Assembly: GCA_013398275.1 (NCBI GenBank)
Contig: VZSE01002064.1
Location: 445,755 to 509,754 of the forward strand
Origin: Promerops cafer
Lineage: Eukaryota; Chordata; Aves; Passeriformes; Nectariniidae
Length of the DNA: 64,000 nucleotides
Direction: 5' to 3'
Shown here: positions 28,301 through 40,300 of the stretch, one piece after another
Layout: each line of letters opens with the position of its first letter
How positions within the stretch are numbered: position 1 is the first letter of the stretch
Notes under the pieces: generated by a model
What the model was told of the DNA's origin: nothing
Seen by the model: the letters and a program-made list of their open reading frames with translations, nothing else
Database searches by the model: none
Translations under genes and position numbers: made by a program

Positions 28301-31300
28301 TGATTTGAGAATGAAAAGGATTCATTTCTTTTAAACGAGGGAAAAAAAAACCAAGGTTGAAGGAATAGTTTACATAATCTGTAAACTAGTTAAGGAGCTG
28401 AATATTTATGCAGGTTGAAATTGAAGCTTAGTTGCCCTCTAGGGGTTTTACATTAATACAGCATATGCTAGCTTTTGGGTTTTTTTTTTTTCTTCTTTCA
28501 GAATAAAGGTGAGACAAGTCTTTGGAAAAAACTTAAATGCTGACAAATCTGTGGTGGTAGAGGCATGTGTACATCTGCATTCAGTGAGTAAGACTCATTT
28601 AGTTCAAAACCCAGAAAATGGAGGAAAGATTTTTAGCCAGATTAGATTCTTTTTAATTTCATTCTACCAGTGGAGTATGCCCTCTCAGTCAACGAGTCGT
28701 AGTGCTGAAGTCCCAACCAGGAGAGGTCCTTATTTTCAGTCCTAAGTAAACAGAAGATAAAAAGTCACAGGAGGTTGTAATGGGAGCACCAGGACCTCCA
28801 GTCAGTTTCTGGTCATGTCCCAGCTGCTGAATGCTGCTTCAAATTCTTGTGTCCTCAGCTGCCACTGAGTAATGCTCAGGGGTCTTCTGTCACTTCTGGT
28901 CTTATAGCAGGTTGAGCCCTGGATATTGGTCTGTGATTGAATGTGTTAGAAATAAACTTTGTCTCCTCCTTTGGAAAGCAATTGACAAAACCAGTAGTTC
29001 TTGATTTCTTGGATAGGCATGTGATATTTTATTGGAAGTATCCTCATGCCATAGGAAGAAGTGTGACAAATGGCTTCTAAACTGGAGCTACATATACATA
29101 TCCCCTTGTCTTAACTTTTAGTATCTCCTTTGCCAGTGATTTTGTAGCAGATACACTGTTAACATGCTTACTTGAACAATTGCTAAATAAATTCATAAGA
29201 GTTTGGTTGTTTTTCTAAAAATGGAAACTACATTTATGTGATCATTTTTACTGTTTCTTTCATAACACTGTTGATGCTGTATTTCTCTAAAATGCTTTTG
29301 CATCAGAAACAAGATAATTGGAGCAGGCAGAACAGATATACTTAAACAACCCCCTCCTGCCAAACTTGAATCCCTCTGCATACAGCTTGAGGAGCACAGT
29401 GAAATCAACTTTCAGAAGGTAGAGCAGTGTCCCTGAGGCTTCAGTGTACCAAATTACACCTGGATTTGTGCTAGTAAAGTCAATGTTCTTACACCGGTTT
29501 TTATGCCACTTGCCTATTAAGCTTTACACTGCAGATTGTAGATTTATCAGACTTGTTTGTAAATCCCCTGTCTACCAGTATTTTATTTTATTGTCTTCAA
29601 AATTACAACATTTACTCTGAAGAAATGTACCTGGTTATGGCAGTCCTTTATTTAAAACATTTTACAGAAGATGAAAGAGAAATGTTACAGTTACTACCAA
29701 ATTTCCAGATATTGATGAGTTTTGGTAGTTTTAGGCTTTCCTACCACATGATTTACAGTCATCTCTTCAAAATCATTAAATGAATAGGGTTTTCTGAAAT
29801 TCTAAATGCCTCCATAGTCAATGATGCAATTTTATTTGAAAAAGTAAGTTTACATACTTTATCACACTGTAGCCACAATTACAAAGGGTGGAGTTACTCT
29901 TCACTGTTCACTTCAGAATATGGACACAGCAGAATTTTTTTTTTTTTCTTGGAAAATTTGCACTTCTGTCTTGTCATCCTTACTAGCACTGAGTAGTAGC
30001 TCATTCAGCAGGAATTTTTCCATGGTGAAGAATTCCTGCCTCTACACCAGCCTATGGCTAGTCACTTTTGAAAAAAAGAGACTAAAGACATACTGCAAAG
30101 TAGGGTAAGGACACAATAACTGTTTTGGAGATATTGGAACAATGGTTGGGGATTAATTGTGACCTATAAGGGAAAGTAACTTCCTCTTTTAGTAACTGTA
30201 TAAATATTTTATATTCTATATATTTGGAATATTCTATATTCTCTAAAGACCTGAGATTTTGACCCTGTTCTGTGTGCCCCATCTCACCCTCACCCTGTAG
30301 CTGGAATCCTGGAACCAGTTTCACTTTTGCTTAGAGGATATTTTGTTTCATTCAGAGGAGTGAGAACTACTGTTACTCCTACCACCACCAACCTTCGGTA
30401 TTGGAGCTCTGAGTTAAATAGGTAGTTTTGGAAGTCCATTAAATTGAAGTGGGGCAGGGTGAAAGGGAGAATCCCTGACACAGCACGGTGTAACTGAGAG
30501 CTGGTGCCATGGTGGAATAGCTGGGCAAATACCTCTTCAGGAGTTATGTAAATGCCCTGCTCTACCCCCACCGTGTGGTAGAAGGACATTACTGTTACTT
30601 CTTCCACTCCGTGAAGCTCTGCTTTTGAGAAATAGATATATTTTGCCTTTGGAGTTCAGCTAAAGAGTCAGTCGCTATGGGACAAGAGGGAGGAGATGTT
30701 GTTTCTTAAAATCATCTGTTATCCGAACTTCTCAGCTGTCCCTGAGTGGCTCGGCAGCTCCCGGAGGAGGTGGGAGGATAAGCAGTGGCAAGGCTGCTCA
30801 GCACAGCTCAAGTTGGATGCACTTGTTTATATGAAAGCAGGCAGTGACAGACAGTAGCCATGGGGGAACTTGCATTTGTTCCAGTTCTGCCTCTTCCAGC
30901 GCCTGGTATGGTAACGCTTGATGTCAGGGATACTTACTGCAGGGTGGGAGGAAAATTAGATCAAGTCAGTCTTAAAGGAAGCAGTTGTTTAAAACCAGTG
31001 CAGTTTAACCAGGTGGCTGTGCTTGCTGGGCATGCTTTACCTGAAGCCTTATAGAGAAGGTAATGCTTGTACTTGACAAGAACATTCCTCAAGCAGGTTT
31101 CTTTAGTGGACAAATCATGATTTACCAAAATTAAATGCTTCACAGCAATGTGCTTACTCTGCTTAAAAAGGTAGATTTTTGTAATTTCACTAGGAAGAAA
31201 AGGAGGTGTGCTTCTCTGGAAAAATCTGCCTGCATAGCCCAGCAGATTGTCATCTTTGAGCACTTAAATCTGCCTTGACTGACAAAGTAGTCGCTGTAAA

Positions 31301-34300
31301 GCCTTATACATAATAGTTATGCCCTTGATATTTCTCCTGTGTCTTCTGAGGACATAACCCTCTTATGTACTGCAGTGCTCTGCCTGTATTGCTTAGTCAA
31401 CAGCAGGCGGGTTGCTGGAATTTACTTAAGAAATATGACAGTACACTAGATTTCTGTGTGTTTGGGGCAAAATGCACACACACACATACATAGGTAGGTG
31501 TGTATACTCAGAAAATGCTGACAACTCTGTACGTCCAGGATGGAAGATCATATCAGGTCAAGATCAGATCAGGTCTATGGCGCCAAAACTAACAAGTAAA
31601 CTTTGTATCGTGTCTGCCAAAGCTCCTTTTGCTGTTAAAAGTCCAAGTTCTGTTGAAATTCCAGTGACTAAAAGTATATTGCTAATAAATTCTATCTTCC
31701 ACAGTATTTCATCATTTAGCAATAGTCAGGAAAGCACTGCCTGACATTTTAAGGTATATGTTCTTTTCTGACTCTGTGACTCTTAGGAAAACACTTTTCT
31801 TAGTCAATTTTCATGTATGCATTCAGTATTCATATCAAACTGAAAACTAACTCTAGTCTTTCCAACCCTTGTCCACAAAAAGACATTTTGATCAGATCTC
31901 ATGTGTGCAGAACACGGAATGAGCAGAGCTGAGATTACATGTGTATATTGTTTTCAGAACTCTTTTTTTTCAACTCTTTATTACTTTGATCTGGCATATT
32001 TTTGTTAACACTTTTAAGTATTTGTCTGGGTTCTGTTAGTTGAAGTGATTGGGTTGGCTTGAATTACTATGCTTGGCTGTGTTCCTCAACTTGTCTTAAT
32101 GTGTTTTTCTTAAACAAAACAATTCTTCTCTTTCTTAAACTTTGTTTTTCACTTCCATTCTCTGTTTCTTGGTGCTTATTATAAAATTGGAAAGAAAAGG
32201 TCCAACAATCTGCTGTGGATAAGTATGGGTTATTTGGGACAGGCAGAAGTGCTTCTCTGCTGCTGCATGAGGTTTCTGGTTATGCCTCTTGGAAACATCC
32301 TCTCAGTCTGAATGGTAGCACATTTTGAACTGCAGAACACATGTAGTGAGTCTGGTGAGAGAGGTCCCCCAGCACAAGCCTCTGCATCTCATGGGGATGG
32401 GACTGTATCTTCATTGTTTGTGGCTTTTATGAATGTGCTCGTCATTCCTTGATGGTAGTTTCTTAAGATCCTCTTTTTTTTTTTCCCCCCCAGATTCTGT
32501 CTTTAATGATTGTTAGGTTTGAAAACAAGAGAAGCCCTGCAAATATTTCTGTAATAAAAAGATCAGCTGCTGAGCAATGACTTCTGATTTGAATTAACTG
32601 ATGTTGGAGGATCCCTATGTGTCTTACATCAGTTTTCAGAACTGCTGTGGTATTGTGGTTTAAAAAAAACCCTATATATATTTTCTATAGTTTTTGAAAC
32701 AGAATGTTTAAATAAGCCATTGATTTCCTATATTTATTTTAAAAGCTCATTGTAAGTATTTGACCAAACCTAGATCCTTGAAATATCAGTGTAGTAGGAC
32801 ATGAAATCTTTGGAGACTGTTGTTCCTAAGTAGGTAGGTGGCATTTACAAAGCAAGTAACTGGATGTTTTGAAAAAAACCCCAACCAACATTTTTGACCT
32901 GTGTAGAATGCCTTTGCTCCCTACTGCTCTGGCCTGTTTCTGCATCCAGCTGAGAGATACTTCGAGGCCAATTAATTTTTGCAGCAGGATTTTGAAAACT
33001 TGCTAATGAAAAAAGCACGCATGATATGGAACAAATAACTACAATTGCAATTGTTGGGAGTTTAGCAGGACTTGAGTGGGCCAGGGTAGATAGATGTTGA
33101 AGGAATCCAGGCTAGCATATACCTTTCTGGTTTCGAGAGGTTTCCCCCCTCTTTCTTCCTCTTCTTTTGGTTGCTTGTCCATTTAGACCCACCCTGTAAG
33201 GCATCCTAAGGGTTTTGAAGGGCATGTGAGAACTTTATGCTTCAAGGTATAAGCCAAGCTTACAGTTGATAGGGATGGAAGAAACTTGTTAGTTGAAGGA
33301 AGAAACTTTGCTTGAGAAGATGTTTTTCCATAATGTAGGCTTTCTGACACATCTTTTAAAGCAGCTATTACTGGCTTCTGAGAAAGACGGTATACAGGAC
33401 AGATAGGCCCTTTGATTCAGTATGTTATTTTCTCATCTCTGAGTGTCCCCTAAAGCAAAGTCTTCAGATTTGTTTCTAGGATATTGATAAGATGCTTTCT
33501 TTATCCCAAGGCATTGTGTTTAGACAGTTTCTAGGTTTTTTTTGGGAAACATTCTTCCTCTCCAGATCACAGTTGTGCTGTTTGCCTTCCTGATGATTCT
33601 CTCCTGCTGTATCTTCACCTCAGACATGAGACGAGGGAGGTTTCTGCATTTCATTCTGGAGTGCTAGAGATGCTGTGATCTGCTGGGGGATCCTCTATTT
33701 GCATTCTGTACTTGAAGATAAAGCTGCTTTTCTGTGCTAAGAGTGCCCTGGAAAAGATTGGCCAGGAAGACGAATATCCCTTCCTTAAAATTCCTGAATT
33801 CCTGGGATTCTCTGCTCCCCAGCCCTGTATCATGTGCTAGTATGTATTGATCATCTCTCCTAGGACAGATGCTTCCAGCTAGAAAAGCTGAAAGGGAGCA
33901 GATTTTGGGGGGCTGGTGATGAGCAGGAAAATGGAAAGTATATGATTTTTATGTTATAGCAAATGAATATTTGTGGAGACAAAGTATTTGATCTGATAAC
34001 AGAGGTTCACTTGAAAGAATCAAGGTTATTTTATGTCAATTTTCTCTTTGCCCTATATAAGATGCACTTAATTATTTTGTGCTGTCTCCTTCTATTCAAA
34101 TTAATCTGCCTTATATATATTGTTGCTCAAATTAGAATAATTCTTTAATCAGCTGTGTTATGCATGCCATAGAAGGCTAGAATAGGAGAGCTACTCTTAG
34201 CATACTGACGATGCATGTATTTTGTTTGTTGTTGTAATTTAAAAGTAAAATCAGAAATATTGATTTCTACTTGACTGGAGAGATGATTTAGTTTGAATAT

Positions 34301-37300
34301 CAGACTGATCTTAATCAGGTGAGAACTAATTGAGTTGGAGGTATTAGATATTCAGTGATGTTAACTGAACCATGAGCAATCTACAGAGAAGCTTTCTTTT
34401 GTACTGTGTTGGAAATATCAAATAGCTCGTATTCTACAATGTAAAACAATCTCTTCATGTTCATGCTACTACTTCCTCTGGCTCATTAAATGCACCAATA
34501 ATCTGTTCTGTGCATACTGAGTCATCTTCAAAGTAACAAGCTAATGAATCATAATTTAATACAAAATTAAAAGCATAATAACTAGCCTTAATTAATGTTT
34601 TTGTACACATTTGACAAACGTAGGTTTTAAAATTATGCCCTTGTTTACATTTTAAAGGGAGCTGTTTCCTCCTCTTTCTACTATCACCCCCAAATCCCCA
34701 TTGTTATTTGGGCATCTTTTCTCCACTCAGCGGTACAGCCCAAGGAGTGACCCAAACACCAGACAAAACTTTTTTTTTTTTGTTTAGAGGGAAAAAACCT
34801 ACCCCAGAATAAGTCTGGTCTGGATCATGATGCAAGCTGGAGTGTTTTTTTGTTTTTTTGTTTTTTTTTTTTATTTTAAGAGTGTGATAGCAGTATCATA
34901 AGTGTTGAGAAAATATAAATGGTGAGATAACACCTCTGTAGGACTTTCTCTTAAGTAGTAAAATTGTAAAGTCTTTAAATAAACGAGAGCCAGACCTGAG
35001 AGGATCAATTTATCTTGATAATGGGGAATATTTCATTTATTTTGTGTACAAGCACATCTGCAAAATAGATGCACACTTATATAATTTATAAAACTACAGT
35101 TCCAACATTATATGAAATGTACAGCACTTCACAATACAAGGCAATATGAAAGTGCCAAGTATTTTTATAATCTGAATCGGCAAAAAATGAACTTTCAGAA
35201 ATAGCCTTCACACTACAAACAGTTCATACATTGAAAATAACGAGGATGATTCCTTGGTGTTATATCAACACAGTTTTCATGCAGCTGCTTGTCTGGAGAT
35301 AAGTCCCACTTTTTATTCTTCTCTTACTTTGCACGTGGGAAGACTTTGATGTTTGGAGGAAGAAATAATTAACTACCTAATATTTTAAAATATTTAAAGT
35401 AAAGAGAAAAAAACCTTTAGAAATCTGTTACAAATATAATCTGATATTGGTTGTTCCTCTTCATTAAATCACAAAAAAACCCCCCACAACTTTCAGTTTG
35501 TTTGTAAGCTTGTGGCAGGACATAACAGGTTTTTTTCATGAAGTCTTTCCTTTCCATACATATAACTGAAACTTCAACAGTCCAGCACAGCTATTCCACC
35601 ATTTCATTTTGAATGCAGCACAGTGAAGAGACCACTCTAATTCTGTTTGGGTGTGGGATAGTATTGTAGGGTACATAAAGAACACTTGCATCATAAATAT
35701 GATACCTTGTTTTTGTTGTCCACTGCTTGTAGTCCCGCAGACACTGAGATTAACAGTGTTAAATTTAGCCTTGCCTGGTGTAATGGTGTGGAAGAAAATA
35801 ATCGTCTTTATTCTGCAGAGCTGTGCCTGTGTCTCATGCCAGATGTTGGTTTGTCCATTTGACTCAAAATCCTAGAAGTTTTTTATTTTTGTCATAGGGA
35901 GCAAATTGACTTCTTGAACCTATGAATATGTTCTAAAGTTAAAATGGGCAGGACCCTGGGTTTTTATCTCCTTTTTTTTAAATTAGGACTTGTATGTCCC
36001 AGGACATCTGTTGGTGGACCCCTACCAGCTTTGTTGTAGCTTTCTGGTAATGTATCTGATCTTTTAAAATTAATACTTTCATGTGCATTGCATATGCCTG
36101 TCTGACTGCTTGAGTAGACAGGGAAATAATTTGTTCAGTCTTTATTCTGTGATGAGTGAACTGTTAGCCAGTTTCACTTTAGTTTCCATCTGCTTCTTAT
36201 ATTATCTTGTCATAAAGTCATAAAACAGAGCTGGGGAAAAAGCAATTAGAAATACTAAAGAAAAACATTCTTCTTAGATACTGTTTTTTTCAGCAAAGAT
36301 TAGTGTGGAGTGTAAAGATCTTTGTAAACGAGGTGTTCTTTATTGTGTCAACCTTCTAGCTAATTATCAAAGAAACCTTAATAAAAGAGTGTTTCTGTAA
36401 CTTAAAGAAGTTTTTAATCAACCATCAAATATACTAAGTTGGGCACTCAAAACTAGTTCTTTATACCTCCAACATAATTTGTGTAATTGTATCTGAAGGG
36501 AATTACAGAAAGACTTGTAATGGGATTTTTATTAAAAAAATGCATGTCTGTACAGCTTTATAGATAAATGAAGAAGGCTTTTAAAAGCTCCTTTTTTCTG
36601 TTCTGTGATTTTACATATGTCAGGATCTAATTTCTCCTAGTTCTTTATATCATGCTTTCTCAGCTGGGTAAGTTGGGATAGGAAGACCCAGTGAAATCCG
36701 GCTCTTGGATCCTGGGCAGGTCTGGAGGTGCCAGGGACCAAACTCAGCAGCTTCCCTGAGCTGCTCAGGGCCAGAGATGCTCCCTGCTGAAGAGTCAGTC
36801 CTTGGAAGGACTCATTCATCTCTGGCCTCAGCCAAAAAGGCCTCCTGTCTGTCCCTGAAAATGTGGTCTTCGCATCATAGGCAGATCCCCTGCACGTGCC
36901 AGCATGACATAGTGAGCGGGTGAGAACTGGCAAAACTGAATTGCTCTGTATTCAGACATGGCTCTTCAGCTTTTGTTCAGTTGACAGCAGACCTCTGTCT
37001 TGGCAAAGATACATTTTGGCCTTACATACTTGGTTGATTTAGAAAAGGTACTAAATTGCAGGCTTGCTTTAGCAGTTAAAATCTCTCTATGTGGCTGTAC
37101 TGTAATGTAATGAGACTTAAAATTCTCTGGACTGTGGTCAAAATTCATTTTGGATTTGCCTTGCAACAGAAGAGCAAAGCTTTCTTCATGAGAGATGAAG
37201 AAGAAATCCAACTTCAAATCCGTGTTGAGCTGTTCAGTGAAGCCTCTCTGAGCCATAGCCTCGAGAGGAGATCTTTGCTCTGTGTGCATCCCCTTAGACA

Positions 37301-40300
37301 GAGCCTGTGGCACCGAAAGGAGCCTGTGGGGTAACCTATGTCAGATATGATGTCATGAACCATGACTGCTGCAGGTGAAAGGGGGGGTCTGTAGCCAGTT
37401 TCCGTGGTAACTGGTAGGCACCTGCAGCTCGCTGACGCAGTAGTGGATCTGTCCTTGTCTGTGCACAGAGCATTCAGTGATGGACATATGTAGCTGTCCT
37501 AGAAAAGCCTTGGCAAAGGGTTGATTTGATGCAGGGCAGGCCTTTTTCCCCTTTCTAGCAAGGCATTTTGACTTCTGTTATGTTGAGCTCCGTTCCTCAG
37601 TTTATCTGGCTTGTATTTGGAAATATTGGGGATAACTTTTATTGTTTGAAATGTGACTTTCTTTTGTGTTACAGTTTGCAATGAATTTGCAGACTGGCCC
37701 AAATTTACCTCTTGTTTTGCTGCTGCTTTAGGTTTTGTTTTGGTAGCTTGCTGCTTGCAGGAAGAAAGAACACATATCAGCCCATGAACTTCTAAAGTTA
37801 TGGAAAGCCATTTCCTGAAGTCATAAAGATAGTGTCATATGCAAGATTATGAAAATATCAGTTCAGTTCTTTCTGTAATGTGCAGTGTATCAGGAAGAAG
37901 GTTTGTTTGGATTCTTTAATGTTCTGATTACCCCTCATAGCTGCTAAAGTGTTAAATTACAATAGGTTTGTAATTAGATCCTGTGTATCTGCTCCTTTTG
38001 TGTTGTCTTGCTATGCATCCTGAAACTTTGGGCAACAATGCAGATACTGCCTGAGTGAGGAATGGGTAAGGATTGTCAGACATGGAGATTAATTCTTGGT
38101 TTGAGATATATGGATCTATTGAGCACTATTTCTGACATTATTCTCCAAACGAGTGGTTTAAACACTGTTTGTGCTGCTCTACATTGACCCATTTCATTTC
38201 ATGGAAGAGTCATAGGATCACAGAATAAGCTGAGTTGGAAGGGACCCATCAGGATCATCAAATCCAACTCCTGGCCCTATGCAGAACCCCCCAATCACAC
38301 CATGTGCCTGAGACCATTGTTGAAATGCTTCCTGAATTCAGGCAGGTTTGGTGCTGTGACCACTTCCCTGGGAAGCCTGTTCCAGTGCCCAGCCACCCTC
38401 TGGGTGGATCTCTTTTCCTGATTGCCAACCTAAATCAGCCATGACCCAGCTTCATGCGTTTTCCTTGAATCCTGTCACTGGTTAGGAGAGTGAAGAGATT
38501 GGTACTTTCCCCTCTGTGAGCAAGACAAAGCACAATTAAAAATAAAAAAAAACATTCTCCAGACTCCTGGAAGCTTTCTGGTAAGTGTCTATAACTAAAC
38601 CCATCTTGCACTCCTTACGTGACTGCCAAATAGAAGAGACGGATAATGAAGTTTTGTGTGCTCATATAAGGATGCCTAATATGCATTAACCTTCTTTCTT
38701 CCTCTCTGCTGTTAAGCATCAGTAATGTTAAAGCTAAACAGCTGGAAGCAGTTTTATCACTTTGCAACAGTGCCTGGCCATGTACCACAGGCAGGGCCTT
38801 CTGAAGCCAGGGAATGCTGGCAATTGCAGTTCATGCTTTTTTTGTTCACTGGGACATCACGCCTTTAACCAATCAAGACTGGTGAGTTAACAAGTGAGAG
38901 GGACCTCCTGTTGTCTTCAGTGGTTTTTTACTTCACAGCTTCCAGAAGAAATGATTACTACTACAAAAAAAAACCCAAGAAACAACCAACCCAAAACCTC
39001 AGCACAGCACTTAAAGAAGTGCCTGTAGAGAGTATAAATCAAATGAGACAGACCATAAGCTTTCAAAAGCTTTGGATGTTTTTTCCAGAAAAAAACAGAG
39101 GTCATTTTTAGAAGTGTACTAATAGGTGTGATTTTGCTGAGATGCTGATGTAGGAACAGTCAGTATAAACAGTCCAGGAAAGAACAGGAGAAATGTCAGA
39201 TTCACCTTTGAAAACTGAAGAAATATTCTGATAACCTAATAACACATTTGCCTTGTTCTGAGCTTAAACTGCTTAGTAAACTTGAGCTGTCCAGGTGTTT
39301 CCTCAAAGCTGTGCTTGTGCATTTGGATGACTTTTAAGTCTGAAACACATAGATCTTGGAAACTAGATGTGGTTGTTAATAGATACCTTTGAGCACAGGT
39401 TACAGTGTCTTCCCAGCTGGTAATTAACTGGTTAATTTAAACCCATTTTCTGCACACTTTCATCTGGTTTTCATGTAGAGTATGGTGGAGTTGCCAGTGT
39501 GTAACGCTGGGTGCTCTGTTGGAGAAGGTTTTTAAGTGTTCATCAATAAATAATATGTTTGAAGTAGGTAAGAAGCCAGTTCTTCACAAAGTTTGGCAGT
39601 ATAAGGACACTTAAATCTGTCATCAACACTTTCAGCAAACACTACCTTGTCTTGTAAATTATTTTAGTGAAAGCCTGATTAATAATAGCTGTGGACAAGC
39701 AGATTAATCTCACCTAGGGATTGCTTGCAGCTGATCACTTTCTCAGAATCTTGCCAGTAGTGTCCAGGATCCTAGAAGGTGGATTTTGTTCCGCTGAGGT
39801 CCACAATTGCTTAATGCCCATTTCATCAGTCATCTGCTATGAGCAAAGGACAGGAGTGCTGCCTTTATAGGCACAAATCTCTTCCTTCTTGTTTATTTAA
39901 GTCTTGATGTACCTCTACACTGAACATAGGTAACGTAATTTGCCTTTTGTGTGATGTACTACCATTAAGTTTTTGTTACAAGATTATCTGTAAATTTTGC
40001 TAAGTATGAGCAAGAAAATAACAATTTTTGTATGACCTAAATTTGTTGGATATTAAATCACTACCAGGAAGGCCTTAGAGGAGGAGAAATGGATGGAATT
40101 CTGGAAGGGGATGTGGTAGGGGGGAATTTTGTTCTTGATCTGGCTCTTCTGATCGTGGACACATAGCTTTCTCTTTCTCTCTCTTTTTCTCTCTCTTTTT
40201 CTCTCTCTTTTTCTCTCTCTTTTTCTCTCTCTTTTTCTCTCTCTTTTTCTCTCTCTTTTTCTCTCTCTTTTTCTCTCTCTTTTTCTCTCTCTTTTTCTCT

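Noticed and set aside
30290..30607. 105-codon minus-strand frame as a transposon or gene piece
   Set aside because: I could not match it to any family by eye; the open length is within chance for this composition.
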